Origin: Corallococcus carmarthensis
Lineage (GTDB): Bacteria > Myxococcota > Myxococcia > Myxococcales > Myxococcaceae
NCBI RefSeq assembly: GCF_003611695.1
Contig: NZ_RAWE01000061.1
Span: 1 to 46,538, forward strand
Reading direction: 5' to 3'
Length of the DNA: 46,538 nucleotides
Numbering within the stretch: position 1 is the stretch's first letter; each line of letters opens with the position of its first letter. The notes under the pieces were generated by a model. The model had not been told where the DNA came from. It worked only from the letters and a program-made list of their open reading frames with translations, and ran no database searches. Shown here piece after piece: positions 1-7,443 of this stretch. A program made the position numbers and the translations under genes.

Positions 1-137
1 CACGCAGAGTGTTCCCGAGGGAAAGGGGGCGGAGGGCGGGCTGTCTGGCCTCCGCGCGGCGGGGAGTCGGCTCGCTGGGGGAAGCTTGCCGGGGCCTGTG
101 GGGGTCCGCATCCCTCAAGACACAAGGAGGCGTGAAG

Positions 138-575
138 ATGGCGGACAAGAGGCTCTGGATCCTGGTGGCCAACGCGAGTCGCGCCCGGCTCTTCGCCACG
201 GATGCGAAGGCGGAGAAGTGGGACCTCATCGAGCAGTTCCAGCATGACGAGAGCCGGACCAAGCCCGTCGAGCTGTTCAATCAGGCGGACAACCCCAACG
301 CAGGCACCCTGCACGGCCCGGTGTCGGAGAACGACCCGAACGGCCGGCGGGAGCTGGAGCACGAGCGCTTCGCGCGGGAGCTGTCCGGGCGCCTGGACAG
401 GGGCGTGGACTCGCACGCGTTCGACCAGCTGGTCATCGCGGCACCCCCGGCGTTCCTGGGCATGCTCCGGGGGCTGCTCAGCACGCGCGTGAGGCAGCGG
501 GTGCGGCTGGACCTGGACGCGGACTACTCCAACCTGCCCGCGCGGGACCTGCCTGACCGGGTGCCCGTGTTGTAG
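138..575 (+). CDS. Host-attachment family protein
   Basis: This 145-residue protein resembles the family named 'protein required for attachment to host cells', first linked to plant attachment in rhizobia but widespread in free-living bacteria, where its role is unclear. The sequence opens with a beta-strand (ILVANASRARLF), followed by a Pro/Asn-rich loop and an acidic/basic helix (ELEHERFARELSGRLDRG), then a hydrophobic strand (QLVIAAPPAFLGMLRGLL), the pattern expected of this small soluble alpha/beta family. The frame is open from near the window start, but the ATG at 138 follows AAGGAGG at 124-130 and begins the conserved part, so it is chosen. No signal peptide is seen, so it is probably cytoplasmic. 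It stands alone ahead of a hairpin terminator. Confidence 0.8.
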   Translation: MADKRLWILVANASRARLFATDAKAEKWDLIEQFQHDESRTKPVELFNQADNPNAGTLHGPVSENDPNGRRELEHERFARELSGRLDRGVDSHAFDQLVIAAPPAFLGMLRGLLSTRVRQRVRLDLDADYSNLPARDLPDRVPVL

Positions 576-599
576 GCGGCCAGTCGTCCAAGCGGTTCA

Positions 600-640
600 G
601 GGCCCGGGTTCTGGTATAGGAATCCGGGTCCCTCTTCTTC
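600..640 (+). terminator. Hairpin terminator after host-attachment gene
   Basis: An inverted repeat (arms 600-611 and 620-632, one bulge, loop TGGTATAG) is followed by the pyrimidine-rich run TCTTCTTC. It lies between the stop at 575 and the chemoreceptor start at 654, which fits an intrinsic terminator with a weak T tract. It could instead be a leader hairpin for the chemoreceptor. Confidence 0.5.
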
Positions 641-653
641 GCGCCGGCGTGCC

Positions 654-2546
654 ATGCCTTCTTTCATCCTGCCGTCCCTGACGCTGCGTGGGCGGCTGCT
701 GCTGTACATGACCCTGGTGTCCTGCGTGCCGCTGCTGGTGCTGACCGGCTTGCAGGACAAGCTGATGCGTCAGCAGACGGAGTCGCAGCTGGACGCCTCG
801 CTGCGGATGGAGGCGGAAGGGTTCAAGGACCTGCTGGAGTCCACCCTGGCGGAGCGCGAGGCGAGCGCGCACAGCTGGGCGGAGGACCCGGTCCTGCGCC
901 AGGCGCTGCGCACGAAGGACCCCGCCGCGAGCGACGCGATGCTTTCGCTCCTGCAGCGGCGCTACCTCACCCTCAACGGCATCGTGCTCTTCAGCGACGA
1001 CGGCGTGGCGGTCTCCGCCAGCACACCCAAGCTGCGCGAGGCGTACGCCGGTGGAGCGGAGGCGGTGCGTCAGGCGGCGTGGTTCCGCCAGGCGCAGGCC
1101 GGCAGCACCACCGCCGAGGGCGTGGAGGTGGAAGACCCCATCTACGGCGTGCACGTGCTGCCCCTGGCGGTGCCGGTGATGGACGAGCACAACCAGCGGC
1201 TGGGCGTGCTGCTCGCCGCGTTCGACTGGGGTCAGGTGGGGGAGCTGGTGAAGCCCGCGCTCGCCCGGGCCCAGCACCGTGGCCACGACAGCTTCTCCCT
1301 GGAGCTGCAGGGCGCGGATGGCCGGACGCTGTTCGACACGCGCAAGGGCGCGCACGACGACACGGGCCGCGTGGCCGTGGTCGCGGTGAACGGCTCGGAC
1401 GTGCGCGACGTGGGAGACGGCTGGAAGTTCATCGCCCAGCTGGACCCCGAGGAGGCCTATGGGCCCCTCAACGAGATGCGCCGGCTGGTGCTGGGGCTGG
1501 CCGCCCTCTTCGTGGCGACGGTGGGCCTGGGCTCCTGGGTGCTGGCGCGGGGCATCACCCGGCCGCTGCGCGCGCTCAGTGAAGTGGTCCGCCGCGTCGT
1601 GAAGGAAGGCGACCTCACCCAGGTGATGGAGGTGAAGGCGGGGCGGGACGAGGTGGGCGAGCTGACGCAGGCCTTCGGGCAGATGATGAAGAACCTGCGC
1701 GAGACGGCCACCAGCCTCCAGGAGGCCACCCACGTCCTCAGTGAGACCGTGGCGGAGTTGAACCTCGCCTCCGAGGTCCAGGAGCGCAACGTGGCCCGGC
1801 AGGCCGCCGCGCTCCAGGAGACGCAGGTGACGGCGCAGGAGATCAAGCAGACGTCGCTGCTGGCCGCGGAGAAGGCGGAGACGGTGCTGGGCGTGGCGTC
1901 GCGCGCGGAGGAGGTGGGCCGGGCGGGCGAGGTCGCCATCCGCGACAGCCTGGGCGGCTTCCAGGGGCTGCACGAGCAGTCCGGGGAGATGGCCATGCGC
2001 ATCGTGCAGCTCAACGAGCGAACGCAGCAGATTGGCGGCATCACCCAGACGGTGAAGGACCTGGCGGACCAGTCCAACATGCTCGCGCTCAACGCGGCCA
2101 TTGAAGCGGTGCGCTCCGGCGAGCACGGCAAGGGCTTCAGCGTGGTGGCGCGCGAAATCCGCAACCTGGCGGATCAGTCCATCCAGGCCACGGAGAAGGT
2201 GCGCGACATCCTGGGGGACCTGGGCCACGCCATCATCTCCACGGCGAAGATGACCGAGCAGAGCCACTCCAGCGTCGCGGAGGGCCTGGAGCAGGTGCGC
2301 ACCAGCGGCGAGCACCTGAAGGAGCTGGCCACCATCGTCCAGGACAACGCCGCGGCGGCGCGGCAGATCGCCGGGGCGGTGAACCAGCAGAACGCGGGCA
2401 TCGCGCAGATCTTCAGCGCGGTCACGGACCTGTCCTCCATGATGACGGAGACGCAGACCAGCCTGAGGTCCACCACCGGCGCCGCGAAGCGGCTGCAGGA
2501 AGTCGCGGGCCAGATGGAAGGCGTCGCGCGCGCCTACCGCATCTGA
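654..2546 (+). CDS. Methyl-accepting chemotaxis protein
   Basis: A 630-residue transmembrane chemoreceptor. A hydrophobic segment at about residues 15-33 starts it, a periplasmic sensing region of about 240 residues follows, and a second membrane helix lies at about 277-300 (LVLGLAALFVATVGLGSWVL). A HAMP linker (GITRPLRALSEVV) and a long coiled-coil signalling domain come next. The hairpin tip is recognisable (NMLALNAAIEAVRSGEHGKG, with GFSVVAREIR after it) and would contact CheA/CheW. There is no C-terminal NWETF-type tether for CheR/CheB. No other che gene is in the window, so this is an orphan receptor whose kinase lies elsewhere. The ligand cannot be told. The HAD gene follows after 14 bases and is probably co-transcribed. 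Confidence 0.93.
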   Translation: MPSFILPSLTLRGRLLLYMTLVSCVPLLVLTGLQDKLMRQQTESQLDASLRMEAEGFKDLLESTLAEREASAHSWAEDPVLRQALRTKDPAASDAMLSLLQRRYLTLNGIVLFSDDGVAVSASTPKLREAYAGGAEAVRQAAWFRQAQAGSTTAEGVEVEDPIYGVHVLPLAVPVMDEHNQRLGVLLAAFDWGQVGELVKPALARAQHRGHDSFSLELQGADGRTLFDTRKGAHDDTGRVAVVAVNGSDVRDVGDGWKFIAQLDPEEAYGPLNEMRRLVLGLAALFVATVGLGSWVLARGITRPLRALSEVVRRVVKEGDLTQVMEVKAGRDEVGELTQAFGQMMKNLRETATSLQEATHVLSETVAELNLASEVQERNVARQAAALQETQVTAQEIKQTSLLAAEKAETVLGVASRAEEVGRAGEVAIRDSLGGFQGLHEQSGEMAMRIVQLNERTQQIGGITQTVKDLADQSNMLALNAAIEAVRSGEHGKGFSVVAREIRNLADQSIQATEKVRDILGDLGHAIISTAKMTEQSHSSVAEGLEQVRTSGEHLKELATIVQDNAAAARQIAGAVNQQNAGIAQIFSAVTDLSSMMTETQTSLRSTTGAAKRLQEVAGQMEGVARAYRI

Positions 2547-2560
2547 GACGGGAGCCACCT

Positions 2561-3169
2561 GTGTCCGCCGTCCCCACCGTGAAGGCCGTGCTGCTGGACC
2601 TGGGCAACGTGCTGGTGTTCCACGACAACGCGCTGCTCTTCGCGAGGCTCGCGGCGCGGGCGGGGCTGGAGCCGCGGGAGGCCGCGCGGCGGCTCACCGG
2701 CGCGGGGTGGACGGCGGCGAACCGGGGCCTGCTGGACGCGGAGGGCATCCGCCAGGACGTGTGCGGCGCGCTGGGCGTGGACCTGCCCATGGAGGAGTTC
2801 GCGCCCCTGTGGAGCAGCCACTTCACGGTGCACGACGCGGTGCTGCCGCGCGTGGAGGGGCTCATCGGGCGGGTGAAGCTGGTGCTGGTGTCCAACACCA
2901 ACGCGCTGCACGTGGCCTACTTGAAGCCCCTGCTGCCGCTGCTCCAACGCTTCGACGCGCGGGTGATGAGCTGCGAGGTGGGGCACGTGAAGCCGGAGCC
3001 GGCCATCTACCGGCTCGCGCTGGAGAAGGCGGGCTGCGCGCCCGAGGAGGCCGCCTTCTTCGACGACCTGCCGGAGTTCGTGGACGCGGCCCGGGCGCTG
3101 GGACTGCGCGGGCACGTCTTCACGGACGCGCCCACGTTCGACTCGCAGCTGAAGTCGCTGGGGCTGTGA
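2561..3169 (+). CDS. HAD-superfamily hydrolase
   Basis: A 202-residue soluble HAD-fold protein. Motif I is LLDLGNVLV, where the first Asp is the expected nucleophile and the second is replaced by Gly, as in the HAD-IA subgroup with FDLGGVL-type motifs. Motif II is the Ser in LVLVSNTN, motif III the Lys in HVKPEPAIY, and motif IV the acidic pair in FFDDLPEFVDAAR. Since the general acid/base Asp two residues after the nucleophile is absent, the substrate class is uncertain; dehalogenase- or phosphatase-like small-molecule turnover are both possible. It starts with GTG 14 bases after the chemoreceptor stop and looks translationally linked to it, but no functional connection is evident. Confidence 0.85.
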   Translation: MSAVPTVKAVLLDLGNVLVFHDNALLFARLAARAGLEPREAARRLTGAGWTAANRGLLDAEGIRQDVCGALGVDLPMEEFAPLWSSHFTVHDAVLPRVEGLIGRVKLVLVSNTNALHVAYLKPLLPLLQRFDARVMSCEVGHVKPEPAIYRLALEKAGCAPEEAAFFDDLPEFVDAARALGLRGHVFTDAPTFDSQLKSLGL

Positions 3170-3193
3170 GCGACCAGCGCGACCAAGCCTGAA

Positions 3194-3213
3194 ATCCATT
3201 CGATCGAATGGAT
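3194..3213. promoter_or_regulatory. HipB operator O1 (perfect 20-bp palindrome)
   Basis: ATCCATTCGATCGAATGGAT is identical to its own reverse complement. The position, symmetry and repetition upstream of hipB match the autoregulatory operators that HipB-type antitoxins bind. It ends one base before the first TTGACA. Confidence 0.8.
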
Positions 3214-3214
3214 G

Positions 3215-3242
3215 TTGACATGTTGGGCGGTTACGTTATGCG
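3215..3242 (+). promoter_or_regulatory. Promoter P1 for hipBA
   Basis: A consensus -35 (TTGACA, 3215-3220) is followed 15-16 bases later by TTATGC/TATGCG (3236-3242) as a weak -10. The promoter is bracketed by operators O1 and O2, so a bound antitoxin would be expected to block it. Confidence 0.55.
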
Positions 3243-3254
3243 TACTGGCCCGAA

Positions 3255-3274
3255 ATCCATTCGATCGGATGGAT
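3255..3274. promoter_or_regulatory. HipB operator O2 (one-mismatch palindrome)
   Basis: ATCCATTCGATCGGATGGAT differs from O1 at a single base. It lies just downstream of the P1 start region and directly upstream of the P2 -35. Confidence 0.78.
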
Positions 3275-3275
3275 A

Positions 3276-3303
3276 TTGACATGTTGGGCGGTCACGTTAT
3301 GCG
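3276..3303 (+). promoter_or_regulatory. Promoter P2 for hipBA
   Basis: This is the 61-base-shifted copy of P1: TTGACA at 3276-3281 and TTATGC/TATGCG at 3297-3303. It is bracketed by O2 and O3 and is nearer to hipB, so it is the likelier main start. Confidence 0.55.
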
Positions 3304-3315
3304 TACTGGCTCGAA

Positions 3316-3335
3316 ATCCATTCGACCGGATGGAC
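3316..3335. promoter_or_regulatory. HipB operator O3
   Basis: ATCCATTCGACCGGATGGA is the third, more diverged copy of the palindrome. It lies just before the hipB Shine-Dalgarno (AGGAG, 3339-3343), in the 5' leader. Confidence 0.72.
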
Positions 3336-3353
3336 TCCAGGAGCAAATGGTCC

Positions 3354-3608
3354 ATGGATCAACTTAAAGCCACTTGGATCCGCGCCCTTGCACAAACGGT
3401 CAAGACCCAACGCATAAAGCTTGGACTGACCCAACAAGACCTCAGCGTCCTAGCTGGGTGTGGGCCTGTTTTCATCTACGACATTGAGAGCGGCAGGAAG
3501 GCAACCCTGCGCTTGGACAAGCTTCTGGACGTCCTCAATGTGCTGGGACTCCAGTTGGCGATTGAGCCGCTTCAGCAACGCCTGCAGGCGAGTGAGCAAA
3601 CTTCATGA
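3354..3608 (+). CDS. hipB: HipB-type antitoxin, XRE-family repressor
   Basis: An 84-residue helix-turn-helix protein. The XRE domain runs from about residue 14 to 67: TQRIKLGLTQQDLSVLAG (helices 1-2), a recognition helix around GPVFIYDIESGRK, then RLDKLLDVLNVLGLQL. HipB proteins dimerise, neutralise HipA and repress their own operon; the palindromes just upstream fit that. The start at 3354 is chosen because AGGAG lies 10 bases before it; an earlier ATG at 3330 overlaps the third operator. The stop overlaps the hipA start (ATGA at 3605), the usual translational coupling of an antitoxin to its toxin. Base composition is lower in G+C than the neighbouring genes, which suggests acquisition by transfer. 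Confidence 0.88.
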   Translation: MDQLKATWIRALAQTVKTQRIKLGLTQQDLSVLAGCGPVFIYDIESGRKATLRLDKLLDVLNVLGLQLAIEPLQQRLQASEQTS

Positions 3609-4837
3609 TTCGCCCGACTGATGTTGCGGTCGCAGAGGTATGGCGAGAATCCACCCACGTTGGCTCTATTACTCGAACAACTCACGGTTCCAACTTCGAG
3701 TACACGGCGGACTTCTTTGAGCAACACAAAGGTATGCCCAGAGGCATCGCCGTTCACCTGCCCTACTCAAGGCGCCGCACCGAAACTCTAGGCACCAACC
3801 TGCACACCTATTTCGCAGGGCTCCTTCCTGAAGGACTGCGCCTACGGGTTCTCGTTGAACATACCAAGACATCTGAGGACGACCTTCTCAGTCTGCTGGT
3901 GGCGTCGGGGGTCGATACTGTTGGGGATCTTTCCGTCATTCCTCCTGGACAACCCTTTCCCCAAACAGCGTCTCGAAGAGCGAAATGGAAGCCCGAGTCC
4001 GTTCTCTTCTCCGAACTCTTTGCCCAAAGCCTCCCGCCCATGGGGGTGGCAAGCACCGAGCCGACGATCCCAGGCGTTCAGGAGAAGATCTCCGCGTCCA
4101 CCATCTCCTTCCCGGTCTCCTCGTCGGGACAGCGGGACTACATCGTGAAGCTCAACCCGCGGGGAAAGCCTGAGCTCGTGCGCAACGAGCACTTCTTCAT
4201 GGGCATGGCGAAGCAGTGCGGCTTGCGCGTCGCCACCACAAAGCTCATCCATGACCGCGATGGAAACGACGGGCTGCTCGTCGAGCGCTTTGATCGCAGC
4301 TGGATGAAGGTGGAGAAACGCCTGCGGCGCGTACATCAGGAGGATGCCTGCCAGTTCCTGGATCGCTACACCAACGACAAGTACCGCCTCACATGCGCTG
4401 CCATCGCTGAGGGCCTGCGCGACAACTGCGTCGCGCCCGTCCCTGAACTCGCGCGCTTCCTTCTGCTTCTCGCGTTCAGCTATCTCATCGGGAACGGGGA
4501 CCTGCACGCCAAGAACGTGAGCATTCTGGCGGATGGGCCCGACGGCGGCTTCCGCCTGTCGCCTGCCTACGACCTGCTCACCACCCTGCCCTACGGCGAT
4601 CAGCGCATGGCCCTGAAGTTCGAAGGGCGCGACGACAACCTCCGGCGCGCCCACTTCATCGCTTTTGGTGAGCGCTACGGCGTGAATGCGAAGGCCGTCA
4701 GCGTCATGCTCGACAAATTGTGCGCCAGCGCGGAGCCCTGGCTGGAGCGTCTGGAGGAAATCGGCTTCGACGCGCTCCGCACGGACTTCCTGCGGCGGAC
4801 GATGCACAAGCGCCTGGGGGAACTCCGCGCCCTGTAG
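3605..4837 (+). CDS. hipA: HipA-type Ser/Thr kinase toxin
   Basis: A 410-residue HipA-family kinase. E. coli HipA phosphorylates glutamyl-tRNA synthetase and slows growth. Visible parts: an N-terminal subdomain (about 1-115, with HTYFAGLLPEGLRLR), the P-loop-like segment TIPGVQEKIS (154-163), an ATP-site Lys at 182 (YIVKLNP), the catalytic loop GNGDLHAKN with Asp299 and Asn304, and the metal-binding Asp323 in AYDLL. All kinase residues seem present, so the toxin is probably active. At the place of the E. coli autophosphorylation Ser150 there is Thr154. The first half is A+T-richer than the second. The gene overlaps hipB by four bases and ends four bases before a convergent GST gene. The target is unknown. 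Confidence 0.92.
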   Translation: MIRPTDVAVAEVWRESTHVGSITRTTHGSNFEYTADFFEQHKGMPRGIAVHLPYSRRRTETLGTNLHTYFAGLLPEGLRLRVLVEHTKTSEDDLLSLLVASGVDTVGDLSVIPPGQPFPQTASRRAKWKPESVLFSELFAQSLPPMGVASTEPTIPGVQEKISASTISFPVSSSGQRDYIVKLNPRGKPELVRNEHFFMGMAKQCGLRVATTKLIHDRDGNDGLLVERFDRSWMKVEKRLRRVHQEDACQFLDRYTNDKYRLTCAAIAEGLRDNCVAPVPELARFLLLLAFSYLIGNGDLHAKNVSILADGPDGGFRLSPAYDLLTTLPYGDQRMALKFEGRDDNLRRAHFIAFGERYGVNAKAVSVMLDKLCASAEPWLERLEEIGFDALRTDFLRRTMHKRLGELRAL

Positions 4838-4841
4838 GCTC

Positions 4842-5492
4842 CTACCGGTAGCGCGCGAGCGGCGGCTCGCCCAGGGCGGCCTCCGTCCACTTGAGCATCG
4901 CGGGCAGGCCCAGCACCGCGTCGCGGTACGCCACGTTCTCCGGGCGGAACGGGACGCCGTAGGTGACGAAGCGGGTGATGACGGGCGCGAAGAACGCGTC
5001 CGCGATGGAGAAGGCGCCGAAGAGGAAGGGCCCGCCCTTGCCGTAGCGCTCGCGGCAGCCCGCCCACAGGCCCTGGACGCGCGCGATGTCCGCGTGCACG
5101 CCCGGCGCGTCCAGCCCCGGCACCGTCTTGCGCGCGCTGATGTCCATGGGCAGGTGCGTGCGCAGGGCCTGGAAGCCCGAGTGCATCTCCGACGTCACCG
5201 AGCGCGCCATCGCGCGCGTCGCGCTGTCCGCGGGCCACAGCTTCGCGGCGGGGAAGGCCTCCGCCAGGTACTCGCAGATGGACAGCGAATCCCACACCAC
5301 CGTGTCGCCGTGCTTGAGCACCGGTACCCGGCCGCTGGGCGAGTGCATGGCGATGAGCGCCGCCGTCTCCGGCGTGTCCAGCGGCACCAGCACCTCCCGG
5401 AACGGCTGGCCGGTGTGGGCCAGGGCCAGGTAGGGGCGAAGCGACCAGGAGGAGAAGTTCTTGGAACCAACGACCAGGGTGAGCTCGGACAT
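4842..5492 (-). CDS. Glutathione S-transferase family protein
   Basis: A 216-residue two-domain GST. The thioredoxin-like half opens with TLVVGSKNFSSWSLRPYLAL, holding the Ser/Tyr-type activation region, then the cis-Pro strand RVPVLKHGD and the glutathione-contact motif DSLSICEYL. The all-helical half follows, with the N-capping Asp stretch FSIADAFFAPVITRF. The ORF extends upstream, but the ATG at 5492 begins the conserved strand and is preceded by TAAGGTG, so it is used. It is cytoplasmic and acts in glutathione conjugation or thiol reduction; the substrate is not readable. Its 3' end meets hipA almost directly. Confidence 0.88.
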   Translation of the reverse strand: MSELTLVVGSKNFSSWSLRPYLALAHTGQPFREVLVPLDTPETAALIAMHSPSGRVPVLKHGDTVVWDSLSICEYLAEAFPAAKLWPADSATRAMARSVTSEMHSGFQALRTHLPMDISARKTVPGLDAPGVHADIARVQGLWAGCRERYGKGGPFLFGAFSIADAFFAPVITRFVTYGVPFRPENVAYRDAVLGLPAMLKWTEAALGEPPLARYR

Positions 5493-5530
5493 GGCGCGGC
5501 ACCTTACCGCCGCGCGACAGGCCGTCAGCC

Positions 5531-6142
5531 TCAACTGTCCGCGGGCACCCGTTTACGGCCCAGCAGTGAACGCACGCGCGACATGAGCGCGCGCTCGTTC
5601 CGGGCCTCCGCCGGCGAGTCGATGCGGAACACCGCCACCGGCAGCCGGATGTTCTTCAGTTCGTTGCGGCCCAGGCGCACGGGCGGCGCCTTCAGCCGGC
5701 CCTCCAGCTGCGCGGCCACGGTCTCGCTGACGTAGACGGTGCCCGGGCGCGCCAGGGACTCGATGCGGGCCGCCAGGTTGACGCCCTCGCCGAAGATGTC
5801 GCCGTCGCGGTGCACCACCATGCCCAGGTGCGCGCCCGCGCGGACGGACATCCGCTGTTCGGTGGGCACGGCGCGGTTGCGCGCGTCCACGGCGGCGCGC
5901 CACTCCAGCGCGAACGACACCGCGGGCAGACCCGACTCGAACTCCAGGAGGAAGCCGCCCTCCTCCATCCGCTTCACCTCGCGGCCACCGTGGCGCGCGA
6001 GCAGCCCCCGTACGAGCTGGCCGTGCTCCTCGTGCAGCGCTTGTTGTAGCGACTCATCCCGCCAGCGTTGACCTGCGGGGGCCTCCATGTCCGTGAACAT
6101 GATGGCCGACATCGTCCGGGGCTCCGGGGCCTCTACCACCAT
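5531..6142 (-). CDS. Class III adenylate/guanylate cyclase domain protein (atypical)
   Basis: A 203-residue single-domain class III cyclase homologue with no membrane or receptor part. The first metal Asp is present (Asp18 in IMFTDMEA), as are the purine-selecting Lys57 and the Asp in GDIFG, typical of adenylate cyclases, and the GEGVNLAARIES segment with its Asn and Arg. The second metal site is odd: where the family has GDGF, this protein reads EEGGF with one extra residue, so the second metal Asp is missing unless Glu61 takes its place. It may be weakly active or act only as a partner or regulator. ATG at 6142 is chosen because GGAGGGAGG precedes it. It stands alone. Confidence 0.82.
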   Translation of the reverse strand: MVVEAPEPRTMSAIMFTDMEAPAGQRWRDESLQQALHEEHGQLVRGLLARHGGREVKRMEEGGFLLEFESGLPAVSFALEWRAAVDARNRAVPTEQRMSVRAGAHLGMVVHRDGDIFGEGVNLAARIESLARPGTVYVSETVAAQLEGRLKAPPVRLGRNELKNIRLPVAVFRIDSPAEARNERALMSRVRSLLGRKRVPADS

Positions 6143-6448
6143 CGTGCATCCTCCCTCCCCCCGGCGTGTGACGACCGAGATGCTACCGCACGACAGGCGC
6201 CAGCTCCCAACCACCCCGGGAAGGCGCCCGGACGGCTGTGTTCCGGGGAACGCAACCGCGCGAAGTCAGAGGCGGACACAGATCCGCACCCCCAACGTAG
6301 TGCGTTCCTGACGCGGCGCACCAAGCACCTCACGGGTTCTGGGTCGCGGCTGTCCGGCACCCGACGCGTCGCGGTGGGAGACGTCCAGTGCGCGTCAGGT
6401 GATGGGTGCGCGCCACGTCCGCGCACCGCCACGGAGGGCCCGCGGGCC
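6143..6448. other. Divergent intergenic region
   Basis: About 306 bases lie between the divergent starts of the cyclase (minus) and the unknown basic protein (plus). It must hold both promoters, but I see no convincing -35/-10 pair, palindrome or coding signal, only the cyclase ribosome-binding site at its left edge and a GGAGG (6433-6437) at its right edge. Confidence 0.5.
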
Positions 6449-7288
6449 ATGATCCACTCAGACGAGAAGGTCCGGCAGATGGCGCGTTCGCTGCTGCCGT
6501 CGAAGAACCGGGAGGCCGCGCGCGCGGCGCGCAGGCACATCCACCGCTCGGCCCGCAAGGAGGCCCGCCAGGAGCTGGCGACGTGGATGCGGTTCGGGGA
6601 CATGGAGCACGACCTGCCTCCCTTCGCGCCGTGGGAGCGGCCGGAGATCCGCTTGGAAGTGAGGTGGCGGCGCGGCGGCGACAAGGTGAACCCGTTCATC
6701 CGCTGGGCCACCGCTCGCACGCGCGAGGTGCGCCGGGAGGATCGCCTGAGCCACGTGCGGCGCCTGCTGCCCCAGGGCGTCATCGGCGAGCACGCGCTGG
6801 GCCACGTGGAGTACGCGAAAGCGTTCCGGGACCCCGTCCTCGACGCGTGGCGCCCTCTGCAATGGGTGCGCTGGGAGATGAACCGCAAGGGGCACCGGAT
6901 GGATCGCGGCGAGCTGGCCCAGCTGCTGCGAGCGCTCCTGATGGAGCCCGACGGCCACCGCACCTTCAATCGCTTCCTGCGCGAGCGTCGCGCCTGGGCA
7001 TCCTCGCCGCGCAACCCGGAGTCCTGGAGCAGGGGCCTTCCGCCGCACCGGCCGCTGCTGGGCGCGCATGACATCCTTCCCTTCCTGGACACCCTGAAGC
7101 TGGATGCCAGGGGCAACAACGTCCGCGCCAGGGAACAGCAGGAGCCGCCGACGCAATGGGTGCAGCTGTTCCTCCGGCGCTTCAAGGACCACCGCGGCCA
7201 CATCCCCTCCGTGCGCGCCGCGCTGGAGGCGGAAGGACTGATGGAACCCGTCGTCACGGCACGACCGCGGCAGGTCCACGGGCGATGA
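6449..7288 (+). CDS. Unknown basic cytoplasmic protein
   Basis: A 279-residue protein I do not recognise. It is strongly basic and helical, rich in Arg and Trp (for example RRHIHRSARKEARQEL, PLQWVRWEMNRKGHRMDRGE), with no signal peptide or membrane segment. Four Trp-containing blocks are spaced through it and a Lys/Arg-rich tail ends it. The charge could mean nucleic-acid binding, but no known fold is visible. The start at 6449 is preceded by GGAGG (6433-6437). A collapsed copy of its two ends lies directly downstream, so the family has duplicated in tandem here. Confidence 0.7.
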   Translation: MIHSDEKVRQMARSLLPSKNREAARAARRHIHRSARKEARQELATWMRFGDMEHDLPPFAPWERPEIRLEVRWRRGGDKVNPFIRWATARTREVRREDRLSHVRRLLPQGVIGEHALGHVEYAKAFRDPVLDAWRPLQWVRWEMNRKGHRMDRGELAQLLRALLMEPDGHRTFNRFLRERRAWASSPRNPESWSRGLPPHRPLLGAHDILPFLDTLKLDARGNNVRAREQQEPPTQWVQLFLRRFKDHRGHIPSVRAALEAEGLMEPVVTARPRQVHGR

Positions 7289-7388
7289 TCCACTCGGATG
7301 AAAAGGTCCGGCAGATGGCGCGCTCGCTGCTGCCGTCCACGGCACGCTGAAGGCGGAAGGACTGCTGTCGCCCTTCTGCCACCACTGA
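7285..7388 (+). pseudogene. Collapsed tandem duplicate of the 6449-7288 gene
   Basis: The ATG at 7285 overlaps the previous stop (ATGA). The next 18 codons repeat the upstream gene's N-terminus (MIHSDEKVRQMARSLLPS) with only a few synonymous changes. The copy then stops at 7350. In another frame, LKAEGLLSPF and a stop at 7386-7388 match the parent's C-terminal LEAEGLMEP. About 250 internal codons are missing and the frame is broken. It is a remnant and not expected to be functional, although the 21-residue ORF could still be translated by coupling. Confidence 0.8.
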
Positions 7389-7443
7389 GCCCGGCCGGAG
7401 GCGAAGGGACGAAGGACGCCCCTCCACCTCGGGCCTTCGAGCC

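Larger units (their letters stand above)
3191..3334 (+). repeat. Three tandem 61-bp repeats upstream of hipBA
   Basis: Units begin at 3191, 3252 and 3313, exactly 61 bases apart. The first two are complete and differ at a few positions; the third is cut short by the hipB leader. Each begins GAAATCCATTCGA and carries the palindrome at 3194-3213, 3255-3274 and 3316-3335. The first two also carry TTGACATGTTGGGCGGT(T/C)ACG. The repeat is clearly A+T-richer than its surroundings. Confidence 0.95.

Noticed and set aside
597-2558. A 653-codon minus-strand frame
   Set aside because: It mirrors the chemoreceptor gene; the product is Arg/His/Leu/Gln-rich with no motif.
3276-3353. N-terminal extension of hipB from a TTG
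   Set aside because: That TTG is the first base triplet of the -35 box of P2, and the segment would code through an operator; AGGAG before 3354 marks the real start.
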